64,000 nt of DNA, taken from positions 310,001 to 374,000 of the forward strand of contig NZ_QVLS01000002.1 of NCBI RefSeq assembly GCF_003417535.1, in the 5' to 3' direction. Under the pieces are notes generated by a model, which had not been told where the DNA came from, ran no database searches, and worked only from the letters and a program-made list of their open reading frames with translations. The position numbers and the translations under genes were made by a program. Numbering within the stretch: position 1 is the first letter of the stretch; each line of letters starts with the position of its first letter. The stretch is from Hydrogenophaga borbori (GTDB taxonomy: Bacteria; Pseudomonadota; Gammaproteobacteria; Burkholderiales; Burkholderiaceae_C). Below are positions 53,632 to 63,653 of the stretch, one piece after another.

Positions 53632-54906
53632 TCAGATCACCCCGTCGAAGACCATCACCTCGACGGTGTCGCCCACGGCCACGTTGCCCTGGTCGTGCCG
53701 CAACACGATCAGCCCATTGGCCTGGACCATGGAGCTGAGCACGCCCGAGCCCTGGTTGCCGGTGGTGCGGGCCACCAGCGTGCCGTCGGCCGCGCGCTCG
53801 ACGGTGCCGCGCTGGTACTCGGTGCGGCCGGGTTTCTTGCGCATGGCTTCGCCGCTCCTGGCCTGCAGCAGCACCGGTGGCGCCACGTCCGCGCCCATGA
53901 GCCGCTGCAGGGCCGGGCGCACGAAGGCCAGGAAGGTCACCATCACGGCGACCGGGTTGCCCGGCAGGCCAAACAGCACCGCGGACTGGGCGCCTTCGTT
54001 GATGCGGCCCACCGCCATCGGGCGGCCCGGGCGCATGGCGATGCGCCAGAAGGCCACGTCACCGAGCTGTTTCATCATGGCCTTGGTGTGGTCGGCCTCG
54101 CCCATGCTGACGCCGCCGCTGGTGATGACGGCGTCGGCGCGCGCGGCGGCTTCGCGGAAGGCGGCTTCCAGGCGCGCGGGCTGGTCGGGGACCACGCCCA
54201 TGTCGATCACCTCCACGCCCAGGCGCGTGAGCAGGCCGAACACGGTGTAGCGGTTGCTGTCGTAGACCGCGCCTTCGCGTGGGGCTTCCCCCAGGCTGAG
54301 GATCTCGTCGCCGGTGGAGAAATAGGCCACGCGCGCGCGGCGCCGCACGCGCACCGTGGGCAGGCCCAGGCTGGCCACCAGGCCCAGCGCCGCGGGGCCC
54401 AGCACCTGGCCGCGGCGCAGCGCGGGCTGGCCCGCCATCAGGTCTTCGCCCATGAAGCGGCGGTTGTCGCCGGGCTTGACCACGCCGGGCGGAATGGTGA
54501 CCGTGTCGCCATCGACCCGGACGAATTCGATCGGCACCACCGTGTCCAGGCCCGCCGGCATGATGGCGCCGGTCATGATCTTCAGGCACTCGCCCGCGCC
54601 CACGGGGTGCGCCCAGGCCTTGCCCGCGAAGGCCGTGCCTTGGCAGCGCAGCACCAGCGGCGACGAACCCAGCGCGGCGCCATCGAAGGCAAAGCCGTCC
54701 ATGGCGGAGTTGTCGTGGGGCGGCACGCTGATGGGCGAGACCACGTCCTCGGCCAGCACGCGGCCCAGGGCCTCGAAGATGCCGACGTCCTCGGTGTCGT
54801 TGATCGGCTCGACGAGGCGCGCGAGGAATGCATTGACGCGCTCGGCCGCCAGGGCCTGGGGGTCATAGCCCTGCAGCTCGGCCGCGATCTGTTCGATGGT
54901 CTTCAT
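53632..54906 (-). CDS. moeA: Molybdopterin molybdenumtransferase
   Basis: 424 residues. Characteristic pieces are [13 protein letters not shown] near residue 63, [47 protein letters not shown], and [14 protein letters not shown]. It inserts molybdate into molybdopterin-AMP to form the cofactor. The start overlaps the mobA stop (ATGA). Confidence 0.97.
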   Translation of the reverse strand: MKTIEQIAAELQGYDPQALAAERVNAFLARLVEPINDTEDVGIFEALGRVLAEDVVSPISVPPHDNSAMDGFAFDGAALGSSPLVLRCQGTAFAGKAWAHPVGAGECLKIMTGAIMPAGLDTVVPIEFVRVDGDTVTIPPGVVKPGDNRRFMGEDLMAGQPALRRGQVLGPAALGLVASLGLPTVRVRRRARVAYFSTGDEILSLGEAPREGAVYDSNRYTVFGLLTRLGVEVIDMGVVPDQPARLEAAFREAAARADAVITSGGVSMGEADHTKAMMKQLGDVAFWRIAMRPGRPMAVGRINEGAQSAVLFGLPGNPVAVMVTFLAFVRPALQRLMGADVAPPVLLQARSGEAMRKKPGRTEYQRGTVERAADGTLVARTTGNQGSGVLSSMVQANGLIVLRHDQGNVAVGDTVEVMVFDGVI

Positions 54907-55532
54907 GGGCGGCCCTGCTCCAGCGCGTGCAGCTCGTCCAGGGTGTTGGTGTTGAAGAAGGCCAGGGGGTCGTCGCCGGGTTGGTCGAAGGGCACGAGCA
55001 CGGTGTGGTGCTGCTCGGTCCAGCGGTCGATCTTGCGGCCGCCGGCCTGCGTGAAGGCCACCAGGCTCTCGAGCAGTTGCACGCGCAACAGGCTGAACAC
55101 CGGCTGCGCCCGCGGCGCGCTGCCGTTCTCGGGCGCGCTGGCCATGGCGATGTCGGTGGCCGGGTCGTCGAAGGCGGCGGCCAGGCGCCGCGCGAGGTCC
55201 AGCGGGAAGCGCGGCGTGTCGCAAGGCACCGTCAGCAGGTAGGGCGTTTCGGCGCGCTCCAGGCCGGTGAGAAAGCCGGCCAGCGGGCCCGCGTAGTCGC
55301 TCAGGGTGTCGGGCCATACCGGCACGCCGAAGGCCTCGTAGGCGCCGAGGTTGCGGTTGGCGTTGAGCATCAGCTCGCCGATGTGTTCGCCCTCCTGCAG
55401 CTGCAGGCGCATGAGCGCGTGCAGCGCCAGCGGCGTGCCGTTGAACTTCTGCAGGCCCTTGTCGGCCCCGCCCATGCGCGAGCCCCGGCCGCCGGCCAGG
55501 ACCAGTGCCGTGATTTCTCTGGGGTGGATCAT
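54903..55532 (-). CDS. mobA: Molybdenum cofactor guanylyltransferase
   Basis: 209 residues. The nucleotide-binding signature [18 protein letters not shown] is near residue 10, with [16 protein letters not shown] and VPCDTPRFP following, as in MobA. It joins GMP to the molybdenum cofactor, giving the bis-MGD form used by DMSO-reductase-family enzymes. It lies between moaA and moeA. Confidence 0.96.
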   Translation of the reverse strand: MIHPREITALVLAGGRGSRMGGADKGLQKFNGTPLALHALMRLQLQEGEHIGELMLNANRNLGAYEAFGVPVWPDTLSDYAGPLAGFLTGLERAETPYLLTVPCDTPRFPLDLARRLAAAFDDPATDIAMASAPENGSAPRAQPVFSLLRVQLLESLVAFTQAGGRKIDRWTEQHHTVLVPFDQPGDDPLAFFNTNTLDELHALEQGRP

Positions 55533-55547
55533 TCGAGGAAGTGAGGC

Positions 55548-56663
55548 TTAGCCACCGATGTAGCTCATCTCGACGCGCCGCTTGCCCGAGCCGGGCTCGG
55601 GCGGCAGCGAGGCGCGCAGCTGCGAGTAGCGGTCGTCGCGGCCTTGCCAGATGGCGCCGATGGCGCTGGCCAGTTCGGCGTCGCTCGCGCCGCCGCGGAT
55701 CAGGTGGCGCAGGTCATGGCCTTCGGTGGCGAACAGGCAGAGGTAGAGCTGGCCCTCGGTGGACAGGCGCGCGCGGTTGCAGTCGCCGCAGAAGGCCTGC
55801 GTCACGCTGCTGATGGCGCCGATCTCGCCCGAGCCGTCGGCGTAGGCCCAGCGCTCGGCGGTCTCGCCGGGGGCGGTGGGGTCCAGCGGCACCAGGGGCA
55901 GTTCGCGCTGAATGCGTTCGATGAGCTCGGCGCTGGGCAGCACCTCGTCCATGCGCCAGCCGTTGGTGGCGCCCACGTCCATGTATTCGATGAAGCGCAG
56001 CACGATGCCGGTGCCCTTGAAGTGGCGCGCCATCGGCAGGATCTGGTCGTCGTTGGTGCCGCGCTTGACCACCATGTTGACCTTGATCGGCCCCAGGCCC
56101 GCGGCCTGCGCGGCCTCGATGCCGGCGAGCACCTCGGCCACGGGGAAGTCGACGTCGTTCATGGCGCGGAAGACCTTGTCGTCCAGACCGTCGAGGCTGA
56201 CCGTGACGCGCTGCAGGCCGGCGGCCTTGAGCGCGGCGGCCTTGCGCGCGAGCAGCGAGCCGTTGGTGGTGAGCGTCAGGTCCAGCGGCCGGCCCTCGGC
56301 GGTGCGCAGCGCGGCCAGCTGGCCGACCAGGATCTCCAGGTTCTTGCGCAGCAGCGGCTCGCCACCGGTGAGCCGGATCTTCTGCACGCCGTGCGCGGCG
56401 AACAGGCGCGCCACGCGGGTGATTTCCTCGAAGCTGAGCAGGGCGCCGTGTGGCAGGTACTGGTAGTCCTTGTCGAACACTTCCTTCGGCATGCAGTAGC
56501 TGCAGCGGAAGTTGCAGCGGTCCGTCACGCTGATGCGCAGGTCGCGCAGCGGGCGGCCCAGGGCGTCGCCCAGCAGGCCGGTGGCGGGCACGGCTTGTGC
56601 CGGTACCGTGGCGGCGCGCCGCTGCAGGCGCTGGTCGATGAGGGGAATGACCCGTTCGGACAT
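55548..56663 (-). CDS. moaA: GTP 3',8-cyclase
   Basis: 371 residues. It is a radical-SAM enzyme starting molybdopterin synthesis. The first cluster motif CNFRCSYC is at 50-57; GGEPLLR follows. The second cluster cysteines are in [11 protein letters not shown] and LYLCLF. The C terminus ends in the conserved Gly-Gly (MSYIGG). A CACAAT lies six bases before the ATG, so it may have its own leaderless promoter although the SDR gene ends only 14 bases upstream. Confidence 0.97.
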   Translation of the reverse strand: MSERVIPLIDQRLQRRAATVPAQAVPATGLLGDALGRPLRDLRISVTDRCNFRCSYCMPKEVFDKDYQYLPHGALLSFEEITRVARLFAAHGVQKIRLTGGEPLLRKNLEILVGQLAALRTAEGRPLDLTLTTNGSLLARKAAALKAAGLQRVTVSLDGLDDKVFRAMNDVDFPVAEVLAGIEAAQAAGLGPIKVNMVVKRGTNDDQILPMARHFKGTGIVLRFIEYMDVGATNGWRMDEVLPSAELIERIQRELPLVPLDPTAPGETAERWAYADGSGEIGAISSVTQAFCGDCNRARLSTEGQLYLCLFATEGHDLRHLIRGGASDAELASAIGAIWQGRDDRYSQLRASLPPEPGSGKRRVEMSYIGG

Positions 56664-56669
56664 CCCCCG

Positions 56670-56675
56670 ATTGTG
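56670..56675 (-). promoter_or_regulatory. Candidate -10 hexamer for moaA, leaderless geometry
   Basis: CACAAT, then CGGGGG, then the moaA ATG at 56663 on the minus strand. It overlaps the very end of the SDR gene's 3' side. No ribosome site fits between. Confidence 0.35.
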
Positions 56676-56677
56676 GT

Positions 56678-57439
<762 letters not shown>

Positions 57440-57466
57440 GGGATGTGCCTCTGTGGTCTTGCTGAA

Positions 57467-58900
57467 TCAGCCGTGGCGGATGGCCACGGTCTTGAGGGTG
57501 GTGAAGCCCAGCAGGGCCTCGAAGCCTTTTTCGCGGCCATGGCCGCTGGACTTGACGCCGCCGAAGGGCAGCTCCACGCCGCCGCCGGCGCCGTAGTTGT
57601 TGATGAACACCTGCCCGGCCTTCACGCGCCGCGCCATGCGCAGCTGCCGCGCGCCGTCGCGCGTCCACACGCCGGCCACCAGGCCGAAGGACGTGCCGTT
57701 GGCCAGGCGCACCGCCTCGTCCTCGTCCTCGAACGGCATGGCCGCGAGCACCGGGCCGAAGACCTCTTCCTGCGCCAGCCGGTGCTGGGGCGGCACGTCG
57801 CGCACCAGGGTGGGCGCGGCGTAGTAGCCGTTGGCGTCGGCGGCGGGGTCGATGCGGCCCTGCGCGACGATGGGCAGGCCGTCGCGCCGCACCTCGTCCA
57901 GGAAGCCGCGCACGCGTTCCTGCTGGGTCTGGCGGATCAGCGGACCGAGGTCCAGGTCCAGGGTGGGCGGGCCGGCGCGCAGGGCGGTGAAGGCCTCGCC
58001 CAGGCGCTGCAGCAGCGGCTCGTACAGGCCGCGCTGCACCAGCAGGCGCGAGCCGGCGCTGCAGGTCTGGCCGCTGTTCTGCACGATGGCATTGACGATG
58101 AAGGGCAGGGCCGCGTCCACGTCGGCGTCATCGAAGACGATCTGCGGGCCCTTGCCGCCCAGCTCCAGCGTGACCGGGCAGTGGCGCTCGGCCGCGGCCT
58201 GCTGGATCAGCGTGCCCACGCGCGGGCTGCCGGTGAAGCTGATGTGGTCCACGCCGGGGTGGCGCGCCAGCGCGTCGCCCACCTCGTGGCCGTAGCCGGT
58301 GACGATGTTGATGGCGCCGGGCGGAAAGCCCACCTCGGCCGCCAGTTCGGCCACGCGCAGCAGCGAGAGGCAGGCGTCCTCCGAGGGCTTGACCACGCAG
58401 ACGTTGCCCGCGGCGAGCGCGCCGCCCACGCTGCGCCCGAAGATCTGCATCGGGTAGTTCCAGGGGATGACGTGGCCGGTGACGCCGTGCGGTTCGTGCC
58501 AGGTGAGCACGCTGTAGCCGTCCAGGTAGGGGATGGTGTGGCCGTGCAGCTTGTCGCCCGCGCCGGCGTAGAACTCGAAATAGCGCACCAGGGCCAGGGC
58601 GTCGGCCTTGGCCTGTTTGGTGGGCTTGCCGCAGTCGCGCTGCTCGATGGCGGCCAGCTCGTCGGCGTGCGCGGCCACGGCGGCGCTGAGCTTCATGAGC
58701 AGGCGCCCGCGCTCGGCCGCCGTCAGGCGCGACCAGGCGCCGTGCAGGCAGCGCCGCGCGGCCTGCACGGCCGCGTCCACGTCGGCGGCGTTGCCGCGCG
58801 CGATGCTGTCGTAGGTCTGGCCGTCGGCGGGGTCGATGACGGGCAGGGTCTGGCCCGAGGCGCTGGGCACGGACCGGTTGTCGATGAAATGCAGGGCCAT
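57467..58900 (-). CDS. NAD(P)-dependent aldehyde dehydrogenase
   Basis: 477 residues, the usual ALDH length. The catalytic Cys is C280 in [12 protein letters not shown], the general-base Glu is in LELGGKGPQ, cofactor contacts are in VIPWNYPMQ and FTGSPRVG, and the C-terminal [16 protein letters not shown] is present. It oxidises an aldehyde to an acid. The best family guess is the betaine-aldehyde/gamma-aminobutyraldehyde-like branch. It lies between dctM and the SDR gene, so its aldehyde is probably made from the imported substrate. Confidence 0.92.
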   Translation of the reverse strand: MALHFIDNRSVPSASGQTLPVIDPADGQTYDSIARGNAADVDAAVQAARRCLHGAWSRLTAAERGRLLMKLSAAVAAHADELAAIEQRDCGKPTKQAKADALALVRYFEFYAGAGDKLHGHTIPYLDGYSVLTWHEPHGVTGHVIPWNYPMQIFGRSVGGALAAGNVCVVKPSEDACLSLLRVAELAAEVGFPPGAINIVTGYGHEVGDALARHPGVDHISFTGSPRVGTLIQQAAAERHCPVTLELGGKGPQIVFDDADVDAALPFIVNAIVQNSGQTCSAGSRLLVQRGLYEPLLQRLGEAFTALRAGPPTLDLDLGPLIRQTQQERVRGFLDEVRRDGLPIVAQGRIDPAADANGYYAAPTLVRDVPPQHRLAQEEVFGPVLAAMPFEDEDEAVRLANGTSFGLVAGVWTRDGARQLRMARRVKAGQVFINNYGAGGGVELPFGGVKSSGHGREKGFEALLGFTTLKTVAIRHG

Positions 58901-58913
58901 GGAAGGAACTCCT

Positions 58914-60242
58914 TCACTGCGGGCCGATGGCGGGCGCGGGCCCGATCGGCGCCACGGCGGCGGGCTTGTGGTAGACGAGGTCGCGCAGGGTGAGCGAGAC
59001 CGAGGGGAAGTAGGTGATGACGGCCAGGCAGCCGACGATCACCAGCACGAAGGGCACCAGGTGGGCGACCATGCGGTCCAGCGATATCTTGGCGACGGTG
59101 GCCGCGGCGAACAGGTTCACGCCGAAGGGCGGGGTGATCATGCCCATGGCCAGGTTGACCACCATGATCATGCCGAAGTGAACCGGGTCGACGCCGAAGT
59201 GCACGGCCACCGGCACCAGGATGGGCGCCAGCACGATGATGGCCGCCGAGGTCTCGATGAACATGCCGATGACGAACAGCGCCGCGTTCACGCCGAGCAG
59301 GAACCACAGGGGCGACTGCAGCACGTCCTTGAGCCACAGGCCGATCGCGTCGGGGATGCCGGCGCGCGTGATGAGGAAGGCGAAGAGGCCCGCGTTGGCG
59401 ATGATGAACATGATCACCGCGCTGGAGATGACCGACTTGCGCAGCACCGGCATCAGGTCCTTCAGGGCCAGCTCGCGGTGGATGCCCAGGCCCACCAGCA
59501 GCGCGTAGAACACCGCCACCACCGAGGCCTCGGTGGGCGTGAACACGCCGCCGTAGATGCCGCCCAGGATGATCACCGGCATCAGCAGCGCCCAGCCGGC
59601 CTCCCGCGTGGCGCGGCCCACGGTGAGGCGGCCGTCGCCGTCGTTCTTGCCCAGGCCCTTGAAGCGGCACCACAGGTGCACGAACAGCATCAGCGTGCCG
59701 CCGATCAGCAGGCCCGGCACCACGCCGGCGATGAACAGCTCGCCAATGGACACCTCGGCCGCCACGCCGAACAGGATCATGGGGATGGAGGGCGGGATGA
59801 CCACGCCCAGCTCGGCCGAGGTGGCCTGCAGCGAGGCCGCGTAGCCCACCGGGTAGCCGTGCTTGACGAGCGCGGGGATGAGGATGGAGCCGATCGCGAA
59901 GGTGGTGGCCACCGACGAGCCCGACACCGCGGCGAAGATCATGCAGGTGAGCACGCAGGTCATGGGCAGGCCGCCCTGCACGCCGCCCACCAGCGACTTG
60001 GCGAAGTTGACCAGGCGGCGCGAGATGCCGCCGGTCTCCATGAGGTTGCCCGCGAGGATGAAGAAGGGGATGGCGGCGAGCGGAAATTTGTCGATCGCGC
60101 TGAACATCTCCTTGGGCACCAGGATGAGCTTGTCGCCGTCGAACAGCGCCAGGCCCAGCATGGCCGAGCCGCCGATGGCGACCGCGATGGAGATGCTGAG
60201 CGCGAAGCCCAGCAGCATGGTGAAGATCAGGGTGAAGGTCAT
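58914..60242 (-). CDS. dctM: TRAP transporter large permease (DctM family)
   Basis: 442 residues with about twelve membrane segments. It starts MTFTLIFTMLLGFALSISIAVAIG and contains the DctM-type segments PLAAIPFFILAGNLMETGGI, GYAASLQATSAELGVVIPPSIPMILFG and LAMGMITPPFGVNLFAA. It is the ion-coupled transport subunit for an organic acid, working with DctQ and DctP. The gene follows dctQ by 33 bases. Confidence 0.94.
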   Translation of the reverse strand: MTFTLIFTMLLGFALSISIAVAIGGSAMLGLALFDGDKLILVPKEMFSAIDKFPLAAIPFFILAGNLMETGGISRRLVNFAKSLVGGVQGGLPMTCVLTCMIFAAVSGSSVATTFAIGSILIPALVKHGYPVGYAASLQATSAELGVVIPPSIPMILFGVAAEVSIGELFIAGVVPGLLIGGTLMLFVHLWCRFKGLGKNDGDGRLTVGRATREAGWALLMPVIILGGIYGGVFTPTEASVVAVFYALLVGLGIHRELALKDLMPVLRKSVISSAVIMFIIANAGLFAFLITRAGIPDAIGLWLKDVLQSPLWFLLGVNAALFVIGMFIETSAAIIVLAPILVPVAVHFGVDPVHFGMIMVVNLAMGMITPPFGVNLFAAATVAKISLDRMVAHLVPFVLVIVGCLAVITYFPSVSLTLRDLVYHKPAAVAPIGPAPAIGPQ

Positions 60243-60275
60243 GGCGCGGTCCGGCGTGGTCGGCGGGTCTGGGCC

Positions 60276-60767
60276 TTATTGGGCCGTGGCGAGTTCTTCG
60301 TTCTTCGGGTCCAGGTGGTGCGCGATCACCGCGACCATGCCCAGCGCGGCGCCCACGGGCAGCGCGGCGTATGCCCAGGCCATGGACAGCTCCATGCTGG
60401 CGAAGGTCTGGAAGCGCACGCGCGTCACGAGGTCGATGCCGAACCAGAGGATCACGCCCAGGAAGCCCAGGTTGACCAGCGTGATGACCCAGCGCACGGT
60501 GTGGTGCCAGGCGCCGCGCGACAGGCGCAGCATCAGATCCACCGAGACCAGCGCGCCCTGGCGCAGCGCGGCCACCACGCCCAGCATCACCATCCAGATG
60601 AGTAGGCGGCGCATGGCCTCCTCCGTCCAGGTGGAGGGCTGCGAGAGCACGAAGCGGCTGGTGACCTGCCACAGGCCCAGGCAGGAGATGAGCGCGAGCA
60701 GCACGCAGGCCAGCGTGAGGCACAGACCGGTGAGCGCGCGGTCCAGCCGCAGAAAGAGGGATTTCAT
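60276..60767 (-). CDS. dctQ: TRAP transporter small permease (DctQ family)
   Basis: 163 residues from the ATG at 60767. Four membrane segments, beginning LCLTLACVLLALISCLGLWQV, with the family motif STWTEEAMRRLLIWMVMLG near residue 45. It scaffolds the large permease. The order dctP-dctQ-dctM is standard. Confidence 0.92.
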   Translation of the reverse strand: MKSLFLRLDRALTGLCLTLACVLLALISCLGLWQVTSRFVLSQPSTWTEEAMRRLLIWMVMLGVVAALRQGALVSVDLMLRLSRGAWHHTVRWVITLVNLGFLGVILWFGIDLVTRVRFQTFASMELSMAWAYAALPVGAALGMVAVIAHHLDPKNEELATAQ

Positions 60768-60856
60768 GAGAGCACCTTCGAGGGCAGGCCCGCCCAACCA
60801 GCGATGCCGCGGATCCGGCGTTGCCGGTCCGCAGGCACCGTCTCTTGGGGGGGTGA

Positions 60857-60876
60857 CGGCCCACGCCAGTGGGCCG
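60857..60876 (-). other. Hairpin between dctP and dctQ
   Basis: 8-bp perfect stem CGGCCCAC / GTGGGCCG with loop GCCA (plus-strand reading), a few bases after the dctP stop and about 90 before dctQ. No T-tract. It probably protects the dctP mRNA end, so that the binding protein is made in excess. Confidence 0.5.
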
Positions 60877-60888
60877 GCGCGGGGGGAC

Positions 60889-61860
60889 CTACTTCACCGC
60901 TTGAATGGCGGCGATCTTGTCGGCGCCGAACTCCTTGGCGTACTGCTGGTAGGCGGGCGCCACGGCCTTGCGGAAGCTCTCGCCGTTGACCTGCTTGACG
61001 ACCTGCATGCCGTCCTTCTCCAGCTGGGCGATGCCCGTGTTCTCGTCGTCGTTGACCTTCTTGCGCTGCGCGGCGGCGGCCTTCTTGCCGGCCTCCAGGA
61101 AGACCTTCTTGTCGCCGGCCGAGAGCTTGTTCCAGACGGCGGGCGAGAGGATCAGCGCGGCCGGCGAGTACACGTGGCCGGTCAGCGAGAGGTGCTTCTG
61201 CACCTGCGAGAACTTGGAGGACAGGATGACCGGAATCGGGTTCTCCTGGCCGTCCACCGTGCCCTGCTGCAGCGCGGTGAACAGCTCGGGGAAGGGCATG
61301 GGCGTGGGCAGGATGCCGAAGGTCTTGTAGCCGTCCATGTGCACCTTGTTTTCCATGGTGCGCATCTTCAGCCCGGCCGCGTCGCTGGCCTGGGTGATGG
61401 CCCGCTTGCTGTTGGTCATGTGGCGGAAGCCGTTCTCCGTCCAGGCCAGGTTGATCAGGCCCTTGGCCTCCATCTTCTTGCTCAGGTCCTGGCCGATGGG
61501 GCCGTCCATCACCTTGCGCGCGTGGTCGTAGTCGCGGAAGAGGAAGGGGATGTCGACGATCTTGACCTCGGGCACGAAGTTGCCCAGCGGGCCGGTGGAG
61601 GTGTTCACCAGGTCCTGCGTGCCCAGCTGCACGGCCTCGATCTGCTCGCGTTCGCCGCCCAGGGCCGAGTTGGGGAACTGCTGGCACTTGTAGCGGCCTT
61701 GCGTGCCCTTCTCCATTTCCTCGCAGAACACGGTGGAGCCCACGCCGTAGTGCGAGGTGGGCGAGGTGGCGTAGCCGATCTTGAGCACGGTCTGCGCCTG
61801 GGCGCCGGTGGCGGCCAGCAGCGCGGCCATGGCCAGGGGGGTGAGCAGCGTTTTTTTCAT
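60889..61860 (-). CDS. dctP: TRAP transporter substrate-binding protein (DctP family)
   Basis: 323 residues with a Sec signal peptide (MKKTLLTPLAMAALLAATGAQA, 22 residues). The mature domain starts QTVLKIGYATSPTSHYGVGS; the conserved ligand-binding region is GLINLAWTENGFRHMTNS, with KMRTMENKVHMDGYKTFGILPTPMPF... continuing to the conserved acid-binding arginine. It binds a carboxylic acid in the periplasm. The associated denD- and otnC-like genes suggest a four-carbon sugar acid as ligand. Confidence 0.93.
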   Translation of the reverse strand: MKKTLLTPLAMAALLAATGAQAQTVLKIGYATSPTSHYGVGSTVFCEEMEKGTQGRYKCQQFPNSALGGEREQIEAVQLGTQDLVNTSTGPLGNFVPEVKIVDIPFLFRDYDHARKVMDGPIGQDLSKKMEAKGLINLAWTENGFRHMTNSKRAITQASDAAGLKMRTMENKVHMDGYKTFGILPTPMPFPELFTALQQGTVDGQENPIPVILSSKFSQVQKHLSLTGHVYSPAALILSPAVWNKLSAGDKKVFLEAGKKAAAAQRKKVNDDENTGIAQLEKDGMQVVKQVNGESFRKAVAPAYQQYAKEFGADKIAAIQAVK

Positions 61861-61900
61861 GCGTTTGTCTCCTTGGGGTGGGTCACTGGCAAAAAAGGAC

Positions 61901-62929
61901 TCAGCGCGCGGGTGTCGGCCGTGGGCGCGCCGCAGGTGGTTTCACGGCATCGGGGTGGTCCTGAGCGTACTGGCGCAGGACGGCATGGAAATCGGGGTCT
62001 GCCTGTAGGCCCAGGGCGCGCGCGCGCGGGCTGTCGAAGCGCGCGGGCCAGCCGGCCACGATGCGCGCGGTGGCGGCGTCGGGCTCGTGGCCGACGAGCG
62101 CGGCGGCCTCGGGGCCGGCAAAGTCGACGAGGGCGTCCAGCATGTCGCGCACGCGCAGGCTCAGCGCGGGCAGGTTGATGGCGGTGCGCCCGCCGAAGGC
62201 CTCGCGGCTGGCCTCGGCCACGGCGAGGATGCCGGCCACGGTGGTGGCCGGCGAGGACAGTGCCACGGGCGTGTCCAGTGGCACGGGGCAGTTGCTGGGC
62301 AGGCCGGCCAGGGGCTCGCGCAGCATGCCCGACAGGAAGCCCGAGGCCGCGCCGTTGGGCCGCCCGGGCCGCACCGAGACCGTCATCAGGCGCGCCGCGC
62401 GGCCGTCGATGTGGCCCTTGCGGGTGTAGTCGGCCACCAGCTGCTCGCACACGAACTTGTGGATGCCGTAGCTGGACTGCGGCGTGGGCAGGGTGTCGTC
62501 GCCCACCACCGCGGGCAGGGGCAGGGCCGGGTCGCTGCCGTAGACGGCGACCGAGCTGGAGAAGAAGAACAGGACCGGCGCATGGCCGTCGGCCGTCTGC
62601 CGGCGGCAGGCGTCGAGCAGGGCGCGCGTGGTGTCCAGGTTGGCGCGCAGGCCGAGGTCGAAGTCGGCCTCGCACTCGGCGGACACGGCCGAGGCGAGGT
62701 GAAAGACCGCGTCCCAGCGCTGGGCGAACAGGGTGGGCAGGCTGTCCATGAGGTCGCCGGCCAGGGACCGCACGCGCGGGTCGCGCGTGAGCGCCGCGTC
62801 GCCGGGCGCGAACAGGTCGGCCAGCATCAGGCTGTCGATGGGACGGCCGGCGAGCCGGCCGCGTTGCAGCAGCTCGCGCGCGAGGCGGCTGCCCAGGAAA
62901 CCGGCGCCGCCGGTGATGAGGATGTTCAT
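61901..62929 (-). CDS. denD: NAD-dependent epimerase/dehydratase, D-erythronate dehydrogenase-like
   Basis: 342 residues, an extended SDR: TGGAGFLG (6-13), the catalytic Y154-K158 in SSYGIHKFV, and SVRPGRPNGAASGFLSG, typical of DenD. DenD oxidises D-erythronate at C2 as the first step to DHAP. Its partner genes for kinase and isomerase (otnK, otnI) are not in the window but otnC is next door, which supports the assignment. The Pro-rich C-terminal tail is unusual. Confidence 0.8.
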   Translation of the reverse strand: MNILITGGAGFLGSRLARELLQRGRLAGRPIDSLMLADLFAPGDAALTRDPRVRSLAGDLMDSLPTLFAQRWDAVFHLASAVSAECEADFDLGLRANLDTTRALLDACRRQTADGHAPVLFFFSSSVAVYGSDPALPLPAVVGDDTLPTPQSSYGIHKFVCEQLVADYTRKGHIDGRAARLMTVSVRPGRPNGAASGFLSGMLREPLAGLPSNCPVPLDTPVALSSPATTVAGILAVAEASREAFGGRTAINLPALSLRVRDMLDALVDFAGPEAAALVGHEPDAATARIVAGWPARFDSPRARALGLQADPDFHAVLRQYAQDHPDAVKPPAARPRPTPAR

Positions 62930-62975
62930 GCGGTGAAGCGGTGGGCGGATGGGCGGGGCGGTGGGGACTGGGGCC

Positions 62976-63653
62976 TTACCAGGGGGCGCCAAAGCGCTGG
63001 CGCAGTTCGTCGATGCGCGCGTCGCTCAGTGGGGCGGGGCGGGGGGAGCAGAGCAGCCACAGGCGCGCGGTCTCTTCCAGTTCTTCCAGCAGGGCCATGG
63101 CCTGCGCGGGGCCCTGGTGCCACACGACGGGGCCCAGGCGTTCCAGCATCACGGCGCGCAAGGGCTGTTCGGCCCGGGCGATCAGGCCGGCCACCTCGTG
63201 GGCCACGGTGGGGTCGCCGGGCACGCGGTAGGCGACGTGGGGCACGTGGCCGACCTTCATCACCTGGTAGGGCGTGATCGGCGGCAGGATGTCGTGCTCG
63301 GCCCACACGCCTTGCAGGCTCAGCGCCACCAGGTGGGTGCTGTGGGTGTGCAGCACGCAGCGGGCCTGGGGCGCGGCGTCGTAGATGTGGCGGTGCAGGG
63401 CCAGGGTCTTGCTGGCGCGTTCGCCGCCGCGCTGGTGGCCGTCTTCGCCCACCCAGGCCAGGGCCTCGGGGCGCAGGTGGCCCAGGCAGGCGTCGGTGGG
63501 GGTGATGAGGAAGCCGCCGCCCTGCGAGGCGTCGAGCCGCAGGCTGATGTTGCCGGCCGTGGAATGCGCGTAGCCGCGCAGGAACAGCGAGGCGCCCACG
63601 CGCACGATCTCGTCGCGGCAGGCCTGCTGGGCGGGGGGGATGGCGTCGCTCAT
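62976..63653 (-). CDS. otnC: Class II aldolase/adducin family, 3-oxo-tetronate 4-phosphate decarboxylase-like
   Basis: 225 residues. Zinc histidines are in VLHTHSTHLV (H102, H104) and a further His follows in the C-terminal half. STAGNISLRL near residue 31 and TPTDACLGHL are typical. OtnC decarboxylates 3-oxo-tetronate 4-phosphate to dihydroxyacetone phosphate. The stretch ASKTLALHRHIY has K-T where fuculose-type aldolases carry the catalytic Glu. The start overlaps the stop of the regulator gene. Confidence 0.78.
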   Translation of the reverse strand: MSDAIPPAQQACRDEIVRVGASLFLRGYAHSTAGNISLRLDASQGGGFLITPTDACLGHLRPEALAWVGEDGHQRGGERASKTLALHRHIYDAAPQARCVLHTHSTHLVALSLQGVWAEHDILPPITPYQVMKVGHVPHVAYRVPGDPTVAHEVAGLIARAEQPLRAVMLERLGPVVWHQGPAQAMALLEELEETARLWLLCSPRPAPLSDARIDELRQRFGAPW

